Positions 1-5,629 of a stretch of 6,744 nt of DNA are shown here, piece by piece. The position numbers were made by a program, and so were the translations under genes. This stretch comes from a bacterium (lineage in GTDB: Bacteria; Ratteibacteria; UBA8468). Positions within the stretch are counted from its first letter, which is position 1, and every line of letters begins with the position of its first letter. The stretch spans positions 1 through 6,744 of the forward strand of contig DAOVNU010000041.1 in the NCBI GenBank assembly GCA_030630065.1, in the 5' to 3' direction. Under the pieces are notes generated by a model. The model did no database searches. It was given only the letters and a program-made list of their open reading frames with translations, and was not told the DNA's origin.

Positions 1-258
1 CGGGTAGAGTTTTAATGCTAACTTATTAGATTTTATTTTTTCTTTCTTGAAGGGGTCAGTTACCCCCGTAATCTTGCGAATGGTGCCATAGACAATCCGG
101 CTCATGTATGGCGGAGAAAGGGAATAGGAAATTTCAGGAACAGCCAATGAAATTTCGTCTAAAATTTTCTTTTGCTGGACCTCATCTGCCCCGGCTTCTC
201 TGGCGGCAGATAAGGCCTGCTTGAAGAAACAGGGAATACAATCCAGATAGGTTTTCAT
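1..258 (-). CDS. DUF89 / ARMT1-like domain protein, N-terminal part (runs off left edge)
   Basis: Reading the minus strand from the ATG at 258 gives 86 uninterrupted codons to the window edge, so the C-terminal part is missing. The protein begins MKTYLDCIPCF. A CxxC (Cys7, Cys10) directly after the start is typical of the prokaryotic DUF89 group (AF1104-like). Further family-like stretches are LSPPYMSRIVYG, ITGVTDPFK and KSNKLALKLYP near residues 50-86. DUF89 proteins are metal-dependent phosphatases, proposed to remove damaged phosphometabolites; the metal-binding acidic residues lie in the C-terminal part that is not visible here. The ATG overlaps the stop of the RACo-like gene by the ATGA pattern (255-258), and no good Shine-Dalgarno site precedes it, so translation is probably coupled. 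The family call comes from the remembered N-terminal pattern; substrate unknown. Confidence 0.8.
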   Translation of the reverse strand, partial: MKTYLDCIPCFFKQALSAAREAGADEVQQKKILDEISLAVPEISYSLSPPYMSRIVYGTIRKITGVTDPFKKEKIKSNKLALKLYP

Positions 259-1883
259 TTAAAGTACATATTCTCCGCAATAATATAGTCAAAGTCCTTT
301 TCTTTTTCATTGGGTTTCATATGCTCAATTCTCTTGACTATTTCCTCTGCTTTCTCCCGGCTCTTCCGAGAAATAAGCATTTCTCTCGCTCCTTCTAAAG
401 CGCCGTTTCCAAATTTAACAACTCTCTTTTCCTCTATTTCAGGCAAAAGACCAATTTTCATTGCGTTGGTTGCATTGATAAAGTTTCCAAAGCCACCGGA
501 TAGATAAACTTTTTCTAAATCCTTTGCCTCTATTCCGTAATATTTAAGCAATAAGTTCTGGTCGGTACGGAATCCTGCCTTTGCCGTAATTAATTGGTAG
601 ATATCGGTTTGGGTTAATTTAACCCCATCGATTACGTAAAAGTCCTCTTTGATTTTGGCATTCTTACTCATAATGTTGTGCTTTAGAAGTTCAGCAAGCA
701 AATCTATTAAGCCAGAACCGCAGATACCTTTAGGATAGATATCACCAATGGTATGGTAGATAATTTTTCCGTCCTTGATAATAATATCCTTAACTGCTCC
801 TTGAATTGCTCCCAGTCCCGAAGAAATGGTAGTTCCCTCAAATGCCCCGCCGGCAGCGGCGGAAGCACTGATTAATCTCCGGGAATTACCCAAAACAATC
901 TCTCCGTTGGTGCCGATATCAATAACCATGCTTATCTCTTTACTTTCATACATTCCGGAGGCAAGAATGTTAGCAAGGATGTCTGCTCCGGCCTGGCCAC
1001 CAATGAGGGGTGCACCGTAAACTACTGCTTCGGAGTTAATCTTCAAACCCACTTCCTTTGCCTTTTTGGTGACCGCTTCTTTCTGAAGCGACTCAAAGGG
1101 TTTAATCCCTAAAGAGGAAACGTCAATCCCAAGGAATATATTTCTCATTGTAGAATTACCTACGACTACTACTTCGTAGATAAAGGGACAAATAGTTTCT
1201 CCTCTCCTGTTTTCAATCTCTTTCAGAGATTCATTGATGCCATTGATTAGCGTTTTCTGCAGTTCCATTAACCTTATTCCTCTTTCCTCCACGAGAAAAT
1301 ATTCATTTTTCTCCGTATTCACCATCGTATACGCAATGCGCGAGATAACGTCATTTCCATAGGAAATTTGAGGGTTGGTTTTGGCAATCGTTGCCAGAAC
1401 GTTTCCATTCTCTAAATTTACTAAATCAAAGACCAAGGTTGTTGTGCCAACGTCAATTGCCAGACCATAAATTTTCCCGCGGTAATTATCCAATAATTCA
1501 TTATTATGAAATACCTTTTTCTCTTTTTGGTAAACGGAAGGGGAGAGGGCTATTTTTCTCTCAGTTACCGTTTTTAAAATTTCGTATTTACCAAATTCCT
1601 TAATCAGCACTTTCATATCCTTGACGTCTTTGATTATTCTTGCCTGGCAGGCCAATCTTTCTTCCGAAGGAAGCAAGAATTTTTTCTCGGCCTCGGTTAA
1701 TTTGCCTAAATTTTCCTTACCTTTTCCTATTCTTACCCTGCATCTTCCGCAGGTGCCTTTACCGCCGCATTCTGAATTTATCTGTAGATCTAACTCCCGC
1801 AAATGCTCTAAAATAGTCAGTCCCCGATGGAGAGGAATTCCTTCCTTTCCCTTCTTATACTGAGGAAAATAAATCTTACACAT
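255..1883 (-). CDS. RACo-like protein: 2Fe-2S ferredoxin domain plus ASKHA ATPase domain (DUF4445-type)
   Basis: This 542-residue protein resembles RACo, the reductive activator of corrinoid proteins, which uses ATP binding and a 2Fe-2S cluster to return an inactive Co(II) corrinoid to Co(I). Residues 1-95 form a ferredoxin domain with cluster cysteines Cys39, Cys45, Cys48 and Cys79 (C-x5-C-x2-C-x30-C). A linker follows, then the ASKHA fold: IDVGTTT (143-149), VVGNSTMRN (240-248), GAPLIGGQAGADI (290-302), a second phosphate loop IDIGTNGE (321-328), KGICGSGLIDLL (385-396) and LSGGFGNF (460-467). A strong AGGAG site lies 6 bases before the ATG, and the gene overlaps the upstream methyltransferase by 8 bases. 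No corrinoid protein, MtrH-like methyltransferase or CO dehydrogenase/acetyl-CoA synthase subunit is visible nearby, so its partner is unknown. Annotation as an ASKHA-domain protein is secure; a role in corrinoid activation is by family. Confidence 0.9.
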   Translation of the reverse strand: MCKIYFPQYKKGKEGIPLHRGLTILEHLRELDLQINSECGGKGTCGRCRVRIGKGKENLGKLTEAEKKFLLPSEERLACQARIIKDVKDMKVLIKEFGKYEILKTVTERKIALSPSVYQKEKKVFHNNELLDNYRGKIYGLAIDVGTTTLVFDLVNLENGNVLATIAKTNPQISYGNDVISRIAYTMVNTEKNEYFLVEERGIRLMELQKTLINGINESLKEIENRRGETICPFIYEVVVVGNSTMRNIFLGIDVSSLGIKPFESLQKEAVTKKAKEVGLKINSEAVVYGAPLIGGQAGADILANILASGMYESKEISMVIDIGTNGEIVLGNSRRLISASAAAGGAFEGTTISSGLGAIQGAVKDIIIKDGKIIYHTIGDIYPKGICGSGLIDLLAELLKHNIMSKNAKIKEDFYVIDGVKLTQTDIYQLITAKAGFRTDQNLLLKYYGIEAKDLEKVYLSGGFGNFINATNAMKIGLLPEIEEKRVVKFGNGALEGAREMLISRKSREKAEEIVKRIEHMKPNEKEKDFDYIIAENMYFK

Positions 1884-2499
1884 TTTTTTCTCCTGATATT
1901 ACGACAAAGCCACCTTTGCCATATCCTTCTAAAGGCACTTCTATTGTTTTAATCTTCTCCGGAAGATTAAAGATTGTCTGGTAAAAAGAAAATTTGCCGA
2001 ACTTATTATCTTTAAGTAATTTTGCGATTTCCTTTACCGAAAAAAAGTTTGCCTCTTTGTAAAATATGCTTTTTTTCTCTTGATAAAATTTACCTAAAAA
2101 ACTATTCTTATCAACGATGCCCAGAATAATTCTTCCCTTATCCTTGAGAACCCTGTTTGCTTCCGATATTACCTTCCCTGGTTTTTTAACAAAACATATA
2201 GTGATAGTAATCAGAATATAATCAAATTCTTCATTCTTGTAGGGAAGATTTTCACCGTTGCCAATCTGTACATTTATTCCCCGACTTTTAGCAATAGTTG
2301 CCATTTTAGTTGAGGGGTCAATGCCATCGGATATACCCAGAGTGGAAGCAAATCTTCCCGTACCCACGCCAATCTCTAATCCTTTACCTTTCTCATGCAA
2401 AACCTTTTTTATTGCCTCAATCTCAGAAAGATAAGCGAATTTATACTCATCATACCAGTTGTCATACCTTTTCCAGTATTGGTCAAAGATGTTCTTCAT
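1876..2499 (-). CDS. Class I SAM-dependent methyltransferase (methyltransferase-11 type)
   Basis: A 207-residue protein with a Rossmann-type methyltransferase fold. The SAM-binding motif I is LEIGVGTGRF (41-50). The acidic end of strand 2 is GIDPS (59-63), motif II is NEEFDYIL (89-96), and motif III is the LKDKGRIILG stretch near 119-128. The N-terminus (FDQYWKRYDNWYDEY) is the aromatic and charged helix common in this superfamily and could form part of the acceptor lid. The C-terminus carries a GYGKGGFVVISG stretch seen in a subgroup of these enzymes. The substrate cannot be read from the sequence: small molecules, quinones, cofactors or metalloids are all possible. Only one cysteine (Cys102) lies in the central part, so the conserved cysteine set of arsenite methyltransferases is absent. 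Its ATG overlaps the OsmC-like stop by ATGA (2496-2499), indicating coupled translation. Confidence 0.88.
   Translation of the reverse strand: MKNIFDQYWKRYDNWYDEYKFAYLSEIEAIKKVLHEKGKGLEIGVGTGRFASTLGISDGIDPSTKMATIAKSRGINVQIGNGENLPYKNEEFDYILITITICFVKKPGKVISEANRVLKDKGRIILGIVDKNSFLGKFYQEKKSIFYKEANFFSVKEIAKLLKDNKFGKFSFYQTIFNLPEKIKTIEVPLEGYGKGGFVVISGEKNV
1890..1894 (-). promoter_or_regulatory. Shine-Dalgarno site for the RACo-like gene
   Basis: AGGAG on the minus strand lies 6 bases before the ATG at 1883, inside the end of the methyltransferase gene, and is followed by a run of A. It supports this start, which gives an 8-base overlap with the upstream gene. Confidence 0.85.
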
Positions 2500-2951
2500 A
2501 TACTGGCTACTTCTATTTTAGGTTTAACAGTAACCTTTGATTTTATTGAATTGGAGATAAGACAGTTTTTCTCAGATAGAGCAATAAGGTCTCTGGTTTT
2601 CTCAATGTCATTTGCCGATTTTACTGAAATCACAGGGATAACCTCAACGCAAGAAAAAATAAGACCCCTTTCGACTTTTTCTAAAATACCCTCAGCCGAG
2701 CTTTCATAGCTCAGGAATTTGACATTTTCTCGCCCGGCATAATACAAAAATGTGTTCATAATACAGACATTAACTGAAGCAACAAAGAGCTCTTCCGGTG
2801 TCCAGATGTTAGGATGTCCTCTAAACTCAGGTGGAGTAGCCACCTCAATCGTTGGCTTGCCAATGGACAAAAGTAATCCCTTCCTCGCTTCTACCCATTT
2901 TAGATTTGTGCGGTAGATAAATTTCTTGGGTTTCGCTCTTATTTCATCCAT
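2496..2951 (-). CDS. OsmC/Ohr family protein
   Basis: A 151-residue protein, the usual length for OsmC/Ohr thiol peroxidases, which reduce organic hydroperoxides in the cytoplasm. The diagnostic region is TPEELFVASVNVC (51-63): a conserved Glu in the PEEL motif and the peroxidatic Cys63 at the start of the central helix. The partner is Cys130 in SEKNCLISNSI, at the spacing expected for the resolving cysteine. One further cysteine (Cys101) lies between them. The family usually takes electrons from lipoylated proteins or other dithiols; thioredoxin and its reductase encoded upstream are a possible alternative here, which is inference. The gene starts 6 bases after the FmdB-like stop, with only a weak Shine-Dalgarno (a GG pair), and its stop overlaps the next start. 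Whether it is OsmC-, Ohr- or YhfA-like cannot be settled by eye. Confidence 0.88.
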   Translation of the reverse strand: MDEIRAKPKKFIYRTNLKWVEARKGLLLSIGKPTIEVATPPEFRGHPNIWTPEELFVASVNVCIMNTFLYYAGRENVKFLSYESSAEGILEKVERGLIFSCVEVIPVISVKSANDIEKTRDLIALSEKNCLISNSIKSKVTVKPKIEVASI

Positions 2952-2957
2952 AATTTT

Positions 2958-3164
2958 TTAACCAAGCGGGCAGGTTCCTGTGGGGCAACTTGGCGCTGAG
3001 GAACTGCCGCTGGACGAACTTCCAATCCCAAATGATGCCAATACCTTTTCAATATTTTTACTGCCACATTTCTGACATTTTAACTCTGCCTTCTCCGCAG
3101 TAACCCCAATTAATAAATCAAACTTTTTACCACAGTCCTTACAGATATAGGTAAAAACCGGCAT
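2958..3164 (-). CDS. FmdB-type zinc-ribbon protein
   Basis: A 68-residue protein with the FmdB/CxxC_CxxC_SSSS pattern. It begins MPVFTYICKDCGKKF, with the first zinc knuckle Cys8-x2-Cys11 and the second Cys30-x2-Cys33 (KCQKCGS), together expected to bind one zinc ion. A flexible Gly/Ser-rich linker (about 46-57) leads to a C-terminal tail with two further cysteines, SCPTGTCPLG (59-68). FmdB was named as a putative regulator near formamide/acetamide genes, but the molecular role of this family is not established. It is translated from a strong Shine-Dalgarno (GGAGGTGA) that overlaps the thioredoxin reductase stop, 6 bases before the ATG. Lying between thioredoxin reductase and an OsmC-like protein, it could be a zinc or thiol sensor, or a substrate of the thioredoxin system; that is inference. 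Confidence 0.88.
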   Translation of the reverse strand: MPVFTYICKDCGKKFDLLIGVTAEKAELKCQKCGSKNIEKVLASFGIGSSSSGSSSAPSCPTGTCPLG

Positions 3165-3170
3165 TTCTTC

Positions 3171-3178
3171 TCACCTCC
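3171..3178 (-). promoter_or_regulatory. Strong Shine-Dalgarno site for the FmdB-type gene
   Basis: GGAGGTGA on the minus strand, an almost perfect anti-16S match, includes the TGA stop of thioredoxin reductase and lies 6 bases before the ATG at 3164. It is the strongest ribosome-binding site in the window, suggesting that this small protein is made in higher amounts than its neighbours. Confidence 0.9.
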
Positions 3179-4103
3179 CTCCTATCTCCTTCAAATAATC
3201 TCTCGCAGATATTGCGGCAATCGTTCCTTCCCCGCAGGCAACAGCTATCTGGCGCACCTTCTTTGCCCGCACGTCACCTGCTGCATAGATACCCGGGATT
3301 GAGGTTTCCATATCCTCGTTCGTTTTAATGTATCCGGCACCGTCCAGTTCGACAATACCTTCTAAGAATTTGGAATTTGGTAAAAATCCTGCGGAGATAA
3401 AGATGCCTGCGGTTTCAATTTTCTTCTCCTCATTGGTCTCTTTATTCTTGACGATGATAGCATCAACAAAATTTTTCCCTTTGATGGAGACAGGAATATA
3501 GTTCAGTAAAAGTTCTATCCTTTTATTTTCTTTTAATCTTTCCTGCAGTATTCTTGTTGCCCGTAATTCATTTCGTCGGTGCACCAAAATTACTTTCCGT
3601 GCAAATCGAGTCAAAAATAATGCTTCTTCTGCAGCCGCATCTCCTCCACCAATAACCACTACGTCCTTATTCTTAAATAAAGGACCGTCACAGGTGGCGC
3701 AGTAAGAAACGCCTTTACCACGAAGTTCGGACTCTCCGGGAATATTTAACATTTTAGGAATGCTACCCGTTGCCACGATTATTGCATAAGTAGAGTAGTT
3801 CCCCTTATTTGTTTCTACCTTTATTTTCTTTTCGGTTGCCTCGATTCTCTTGACCTCCTCGAATTTATTAATCTTTGTGCCAAATTTCTCTGCCTGTTTC
3901 TTGAAATTAGCAATCAAATCCATCCCCTTGATGCCATCTGCAAAACCGGGATAATTTTCTATTAAGTCGCTAATAGCAAGAAGGCCTCCGCATAACCCTT
4001 TTTCCAATAAAAGAGTTTTTAGTTTTTCCCGTGAGGTATAGATTCCTGCGGTAAGCCCTCCGGGTCCGCCACCAATGATAATTACATCGTAGACATCACT
4101 CAT
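3171..4103 (-). CDS. trxB: Thioredoxin reductase (NADPH, low-molecular-weight type)
   Basis: A 310-residue flavoprotein, full length for bacterial thioredoxin reductase, which passes electrons from NADPH through FAD and a redox disulfide to thioredoxin. The FAD-binding GGGPGG lies at 11-16, ENYPGF at 49-54 and ATGS at 111-114. The redox-active CATC is at 135-138, followed by DGPLF. The pyridine nucleotide motif is GGGDAAAEEA (152-161), and HRRxxxRA (175-182) is the basic patch that favours NADPH over NADH. The second FAD motif is AAGDVR (274-279). One deviation is that the usual GGQ and Thr-rich loop after the first domain reads CGGLLAISDL (38-47). The ATG overlaps the thioredoxin stop by ATGA (4100-4103), and no strong Shine-Dalgarno is present, so the two are probably made together as a matched pair. 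Confidence 0.96.
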   Translation of the reverse strand: MSDVYDVIIIGGGPGGLTAGIYTSREKLKTLLLEKGLCGGLLAISDLIENYPGFADGIKGMDLIANFKKQAEKFGTKINKFEEVKRIEATEKKIKVETNKGNYSTYAIIVATGSIPKMLNIPGESELRGKGVSYCATCDGPLFKNKDVVVIGGGDAAAEEALFLTRFARKVILVHRRNELRATRILQERLKENKRIELLLNYIPVSIKGKNFVDAIIVKNKETNEEKKIETAGIFISAGFLPNSKFLEGIVELDGAGYIKTNEDMETSIPGIYAAGDVRAKKVRQIAVACGEGTIAAISARDYLKEIGGR

Positions 4104-4423
4104 AAAATATTATCCAGTTTTTCACTGATTATTTCTTTAGGAACTGCGCCAATTATCTGGTCAACAACTTTTCCTTCTTTGAAGATGAGAAGCGTAGGAA
4201 TACTCATAATTCCGTAGCGAGTTGCAATGTCACGGCATTCATCCACGTTCAGTTTACAAAATTTTACCCTTCCCTTATATTCTTCAGCAACTTCTTCCAC
4301 TATTGGCGCTACCATTAAGCAGGGCTGACACCAGGGAGCCCAGCAGTCGACCAGCACCGGCAGTTCCGAATTTATTACCTCTTCCTCGAAACCGTCTGCA
4401 TTTAACTCGATTACTTCAGCCAT
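4100..4423 (-). CDS. trxA: Thioredoxin with WCQPC active site
   Basis: A 107-residue single-domain thioredoxin, the standard length, with no signal peptide, so cytoplasmic. The active site is WCQPC (31-35) where most thioredoxins have WCGPC. The conserved buried Asp26 is kept, the cis-proline is Pro76 (SIPT), and the C-terminal part IFKEGKVVDQIIGAVPKE is typical. Unusual are Cys27 in place of the normal Phe in the DFWA motif, Leu36 in place of the common Lys after the active site, and two more cysteines (Cys56, Cys63), giving five in all. The gene follows the TlpA-like gene by 2 bases, with a GGAGGG Shine-Dalgarno inside the end of that gene, and overlaps thioredoxin reductase. It is the likely electron carrier between the reductase and the CcdA-like membrane protein and perhaps the OsmC-like protein. 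Confidence 0.95.
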   Translation of the reverse strand: MAEVIELNADGFEEEVINSELPVLVDCWAPWCQPCLMVAPIVEEVAEEYKGRVKFCKLNVDECRDIATRYGIMSIPTLLIFKEGKVVDQIIGAVPKEIISEKLDNIL

Positions 4424-4425
4424 TT

Positions 4426-4914
4426 TTACCCTCCAATTAACTTTTTAATGTCGTTTTCAAAAACTCCTTTTGTTTTGTAACCAATGTATTTTTTGTAAAT
4501 TTTACCCTCCTGGTCAATGACAAAAGTAGTCGGTATTCCTGGGATAGGACCATACTTTCTGTAAGTTGCTTCATCGCAGAGGAGAACAGGGTAATTCATT
4601 TTATATTTTCCGGCAAAGGATATTATCGCTTTTAATCTCATTCTACTACAGGTTATTCCAATTATCTGAACTCCTTTATCGCCCCACTCTTTCTGTAATT
4701 CCACAAAATCAGGAATCTCCCTTCTACAAGGAGGGCACTCGGGAGCCCAGAAATCCAGGATGATTACCTTGCCTTGGTAATCGGAAAGATTCACCTTTTT
4801 TTGAGAAAGATTGAGCAAACTAAAATCTGCCGCTTTTTCTCCTATTTCTGCAGCGTAAACTATACCGCTTGCTAAAACCAACCCAAAAACAAATACTTTC
4901 CAATATTTAATCAT
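4426..4914 (-). CDS. Exported TlpA/ResA-like thiol-disulfide oxidoreductase
   Basis: A 162-residue protein with an N-terminal export signal: basic MIKYWK, a hydrophobic core (7-19), and a likely signal peptidase I site after Ala21 or Ala22. The mature part is an AhpC-TSA/redoxin thioredoxin fold: GEKAADFSLLNL (25-36), the strand IILDFWAPE (51-59), the active site CPPC (60-63) followed by RREIP, and the cis-proline in GIPTT (126-130). Two more cysteines, Cys89 (GITCS) and Cys113 (LLCDE), could form a second disulfide. Family members such as ResA, CcmG and TlpA reduce disulfides outside the cytoplasmic membrane, often in cytochrome c haem attachment, and are recharged by CcdA or DsbD. The gene sits 10 bases after the CcdA-like gene with a good AAGGAG site. 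No cytochrome c maturation gene is in the window, so its target is open. Confidence 0.92.
   Translation of the reverse strand: MIKYWKVFVFGLVLASGIVYAAEIGEKAADFSLLNLSQKKVNLSDYQGKVIILDFWAPECPPCRREIPDFVELQKEWGDKGVQIIGITCSRMRLKAIISFAGKYKMNYPVLLCDEATYRKYGPIPGIPTTFVIDQEGKIYKKYIGYKTKGVFENDIKKLIGG
4429..4434 (-). promoter_or_regulatory. Shine-Dalgarno site for thioredoxin
   Basis: GGAGGG on the minus strand is formed by the last two glycine codons of the TlpA-like gene and lies 5 bases before the ATG at 4423, with the TAA of the upstream gene between them. Confidence 0.85.
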
Positions 4915-4920
4915 TTTTTT

Positions 4921-4926
4921 CTCCTT
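4921..4926 (-). promoter_or_regulatory. Shine-Dalgarno site for the TlpA-like gene
   Basis: AAGGAG on the minus strand shares bases with the CcdA stop codon (TAAGGAG) and lies 6 bases before the ATG at 4914. The spacer is a pure A run, as it is before the RACo-like gene. Confidence 0.85.
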
Positions 4927-5629
4927 AAACCCAAAATCTTCCTGCCTGAATCAAGAAATACTCGGCCATAGCCAGCATTACCCAACCCATTCCCTTCTTG
5001 ATTACGACCATCCATTTCCCGGATTTGGGTAAGGCTGTTAAAAATCCTGTAAACGTTCCCAAAACTATAAGCAAAGTGCCCATACCCAACGAATAAACAA
5101 AAAGTAAAAGTGTGCCGAATACTACCCTTTGTCGTGAAGCAACATAGGTTAAAAGTGTCCCCAGGACTGGTGCCGTGCAGGGGGCAGCGATAAATCCCGA
5201 GGTCAAACCTAATAAGAAAGCCCCGAAAAACCGTTTTTTTCCTTGCCCTGATTTTTTTCCCTGGAGAAATTGTGGAAGGCGAAACTCATATAACCCCAGC
5301 ATAGAAAGTCCCAGGAATAAAATTATATTGCCAACCACTAAATAGGTCCAGGGAGAACTCTGGATTTGACCAAACATCATTCCGGTCAATGAGGCAATTG
5401 CCCCCAGAGCAGAATAGGTTACGGATAATCCCAGAACAAAAAAAGATGAGAGTACAAATCCTCTGCCTTTAGACCTTTCGCCTCTTCCTCCCACATAAGC
5501 AACCAACAAAGGAATCAAGGGATAGAAGCAAGGAGTAAGTGAGGTCAATAAACCACCACCATAGGAAGTTAGCAATGGAATGAGAAAACCTTTACCCATA
5601 TATTGCTGTAGAAGATTGGAGAAATTCAT
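4925..5629 (-). CDS. CcdA/DsbD-type membrane thiol-electron transporter
   Basis: A 234-residue membrane protein of the cytochrome c biogenesis/DsbD transmembrane family, the expected size for CcdA. About six hydrophobic segments can be seen (near 17-47, 58-80, 95-113, 134-160, 168-197 and 208-229). The two redox cysteines are in the family's paired proline motifs: LTPCFYP (Cys34) in the first segment and AAPCTAP (Cys151) in the fourth. In this family the pair takes electrons from cytoplasmic thioredoxin and passes them to thiol proteins on the outer face. The partners are encoded directly downstream: a TlpA-like acceptor, thioredoxin and its reductase. The wording TPCFYPLIP is closer to DsbD-beta than to short archaeal CcdA forms, but the periplasmic alpha and gamma domains of DsbD are absent. 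Its ATG overlaps the methyltransferase stop by ATGA (5626-5629). Confidence 0.94.
   Translation of the reverse strand: MNFSNLLQQYMGKGFLIPLLTSYGGGLLTSLTPCFYPLIPLLVAYVGGRGERSKGRGFVLSSFFVLGLSVTYSALGAIASLTGMMFGQIQSSPWTYLVVGNIILFLGLSMLGLYEFRLPQFLQGKKSGQGKKRFFGAFLLGLTSGFIAAPCTAPVLGTLLTYVASRQRVVFGTLLLFVYSLGMGTLLIVLGTFTGFLTALPKSGKWMVVIKKGMGWVMLAMAEYFLIQAGRFWV

Noticed and set aside
1884..1889. Runs of T/A near gene starts as intrinsic terminators.
   Set aside because: They are A-rich spacers between the Shine-Dalgarno site and the start codon on the coding strand, with no GC-rich hairpin before them.
255..2709. Plus-strand open frames of 64-104 codons (for example at 310-507, 826-1020, 1391-1603, 1621-1863 and 2395-2709).
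   Set aside because: They lie opposite well-supported minus-strand genes, have no recognisable domain, and read as low-complexity antisense products.
4426..5629. The CcdA-like and TlpA-like genes as proof of cytochrome c maturation.
   Set aside because: No haem ligase, CcsB/ResB, Ccm or cytochrome gene with a CxxCH motif is in the window; the exported target stays open.
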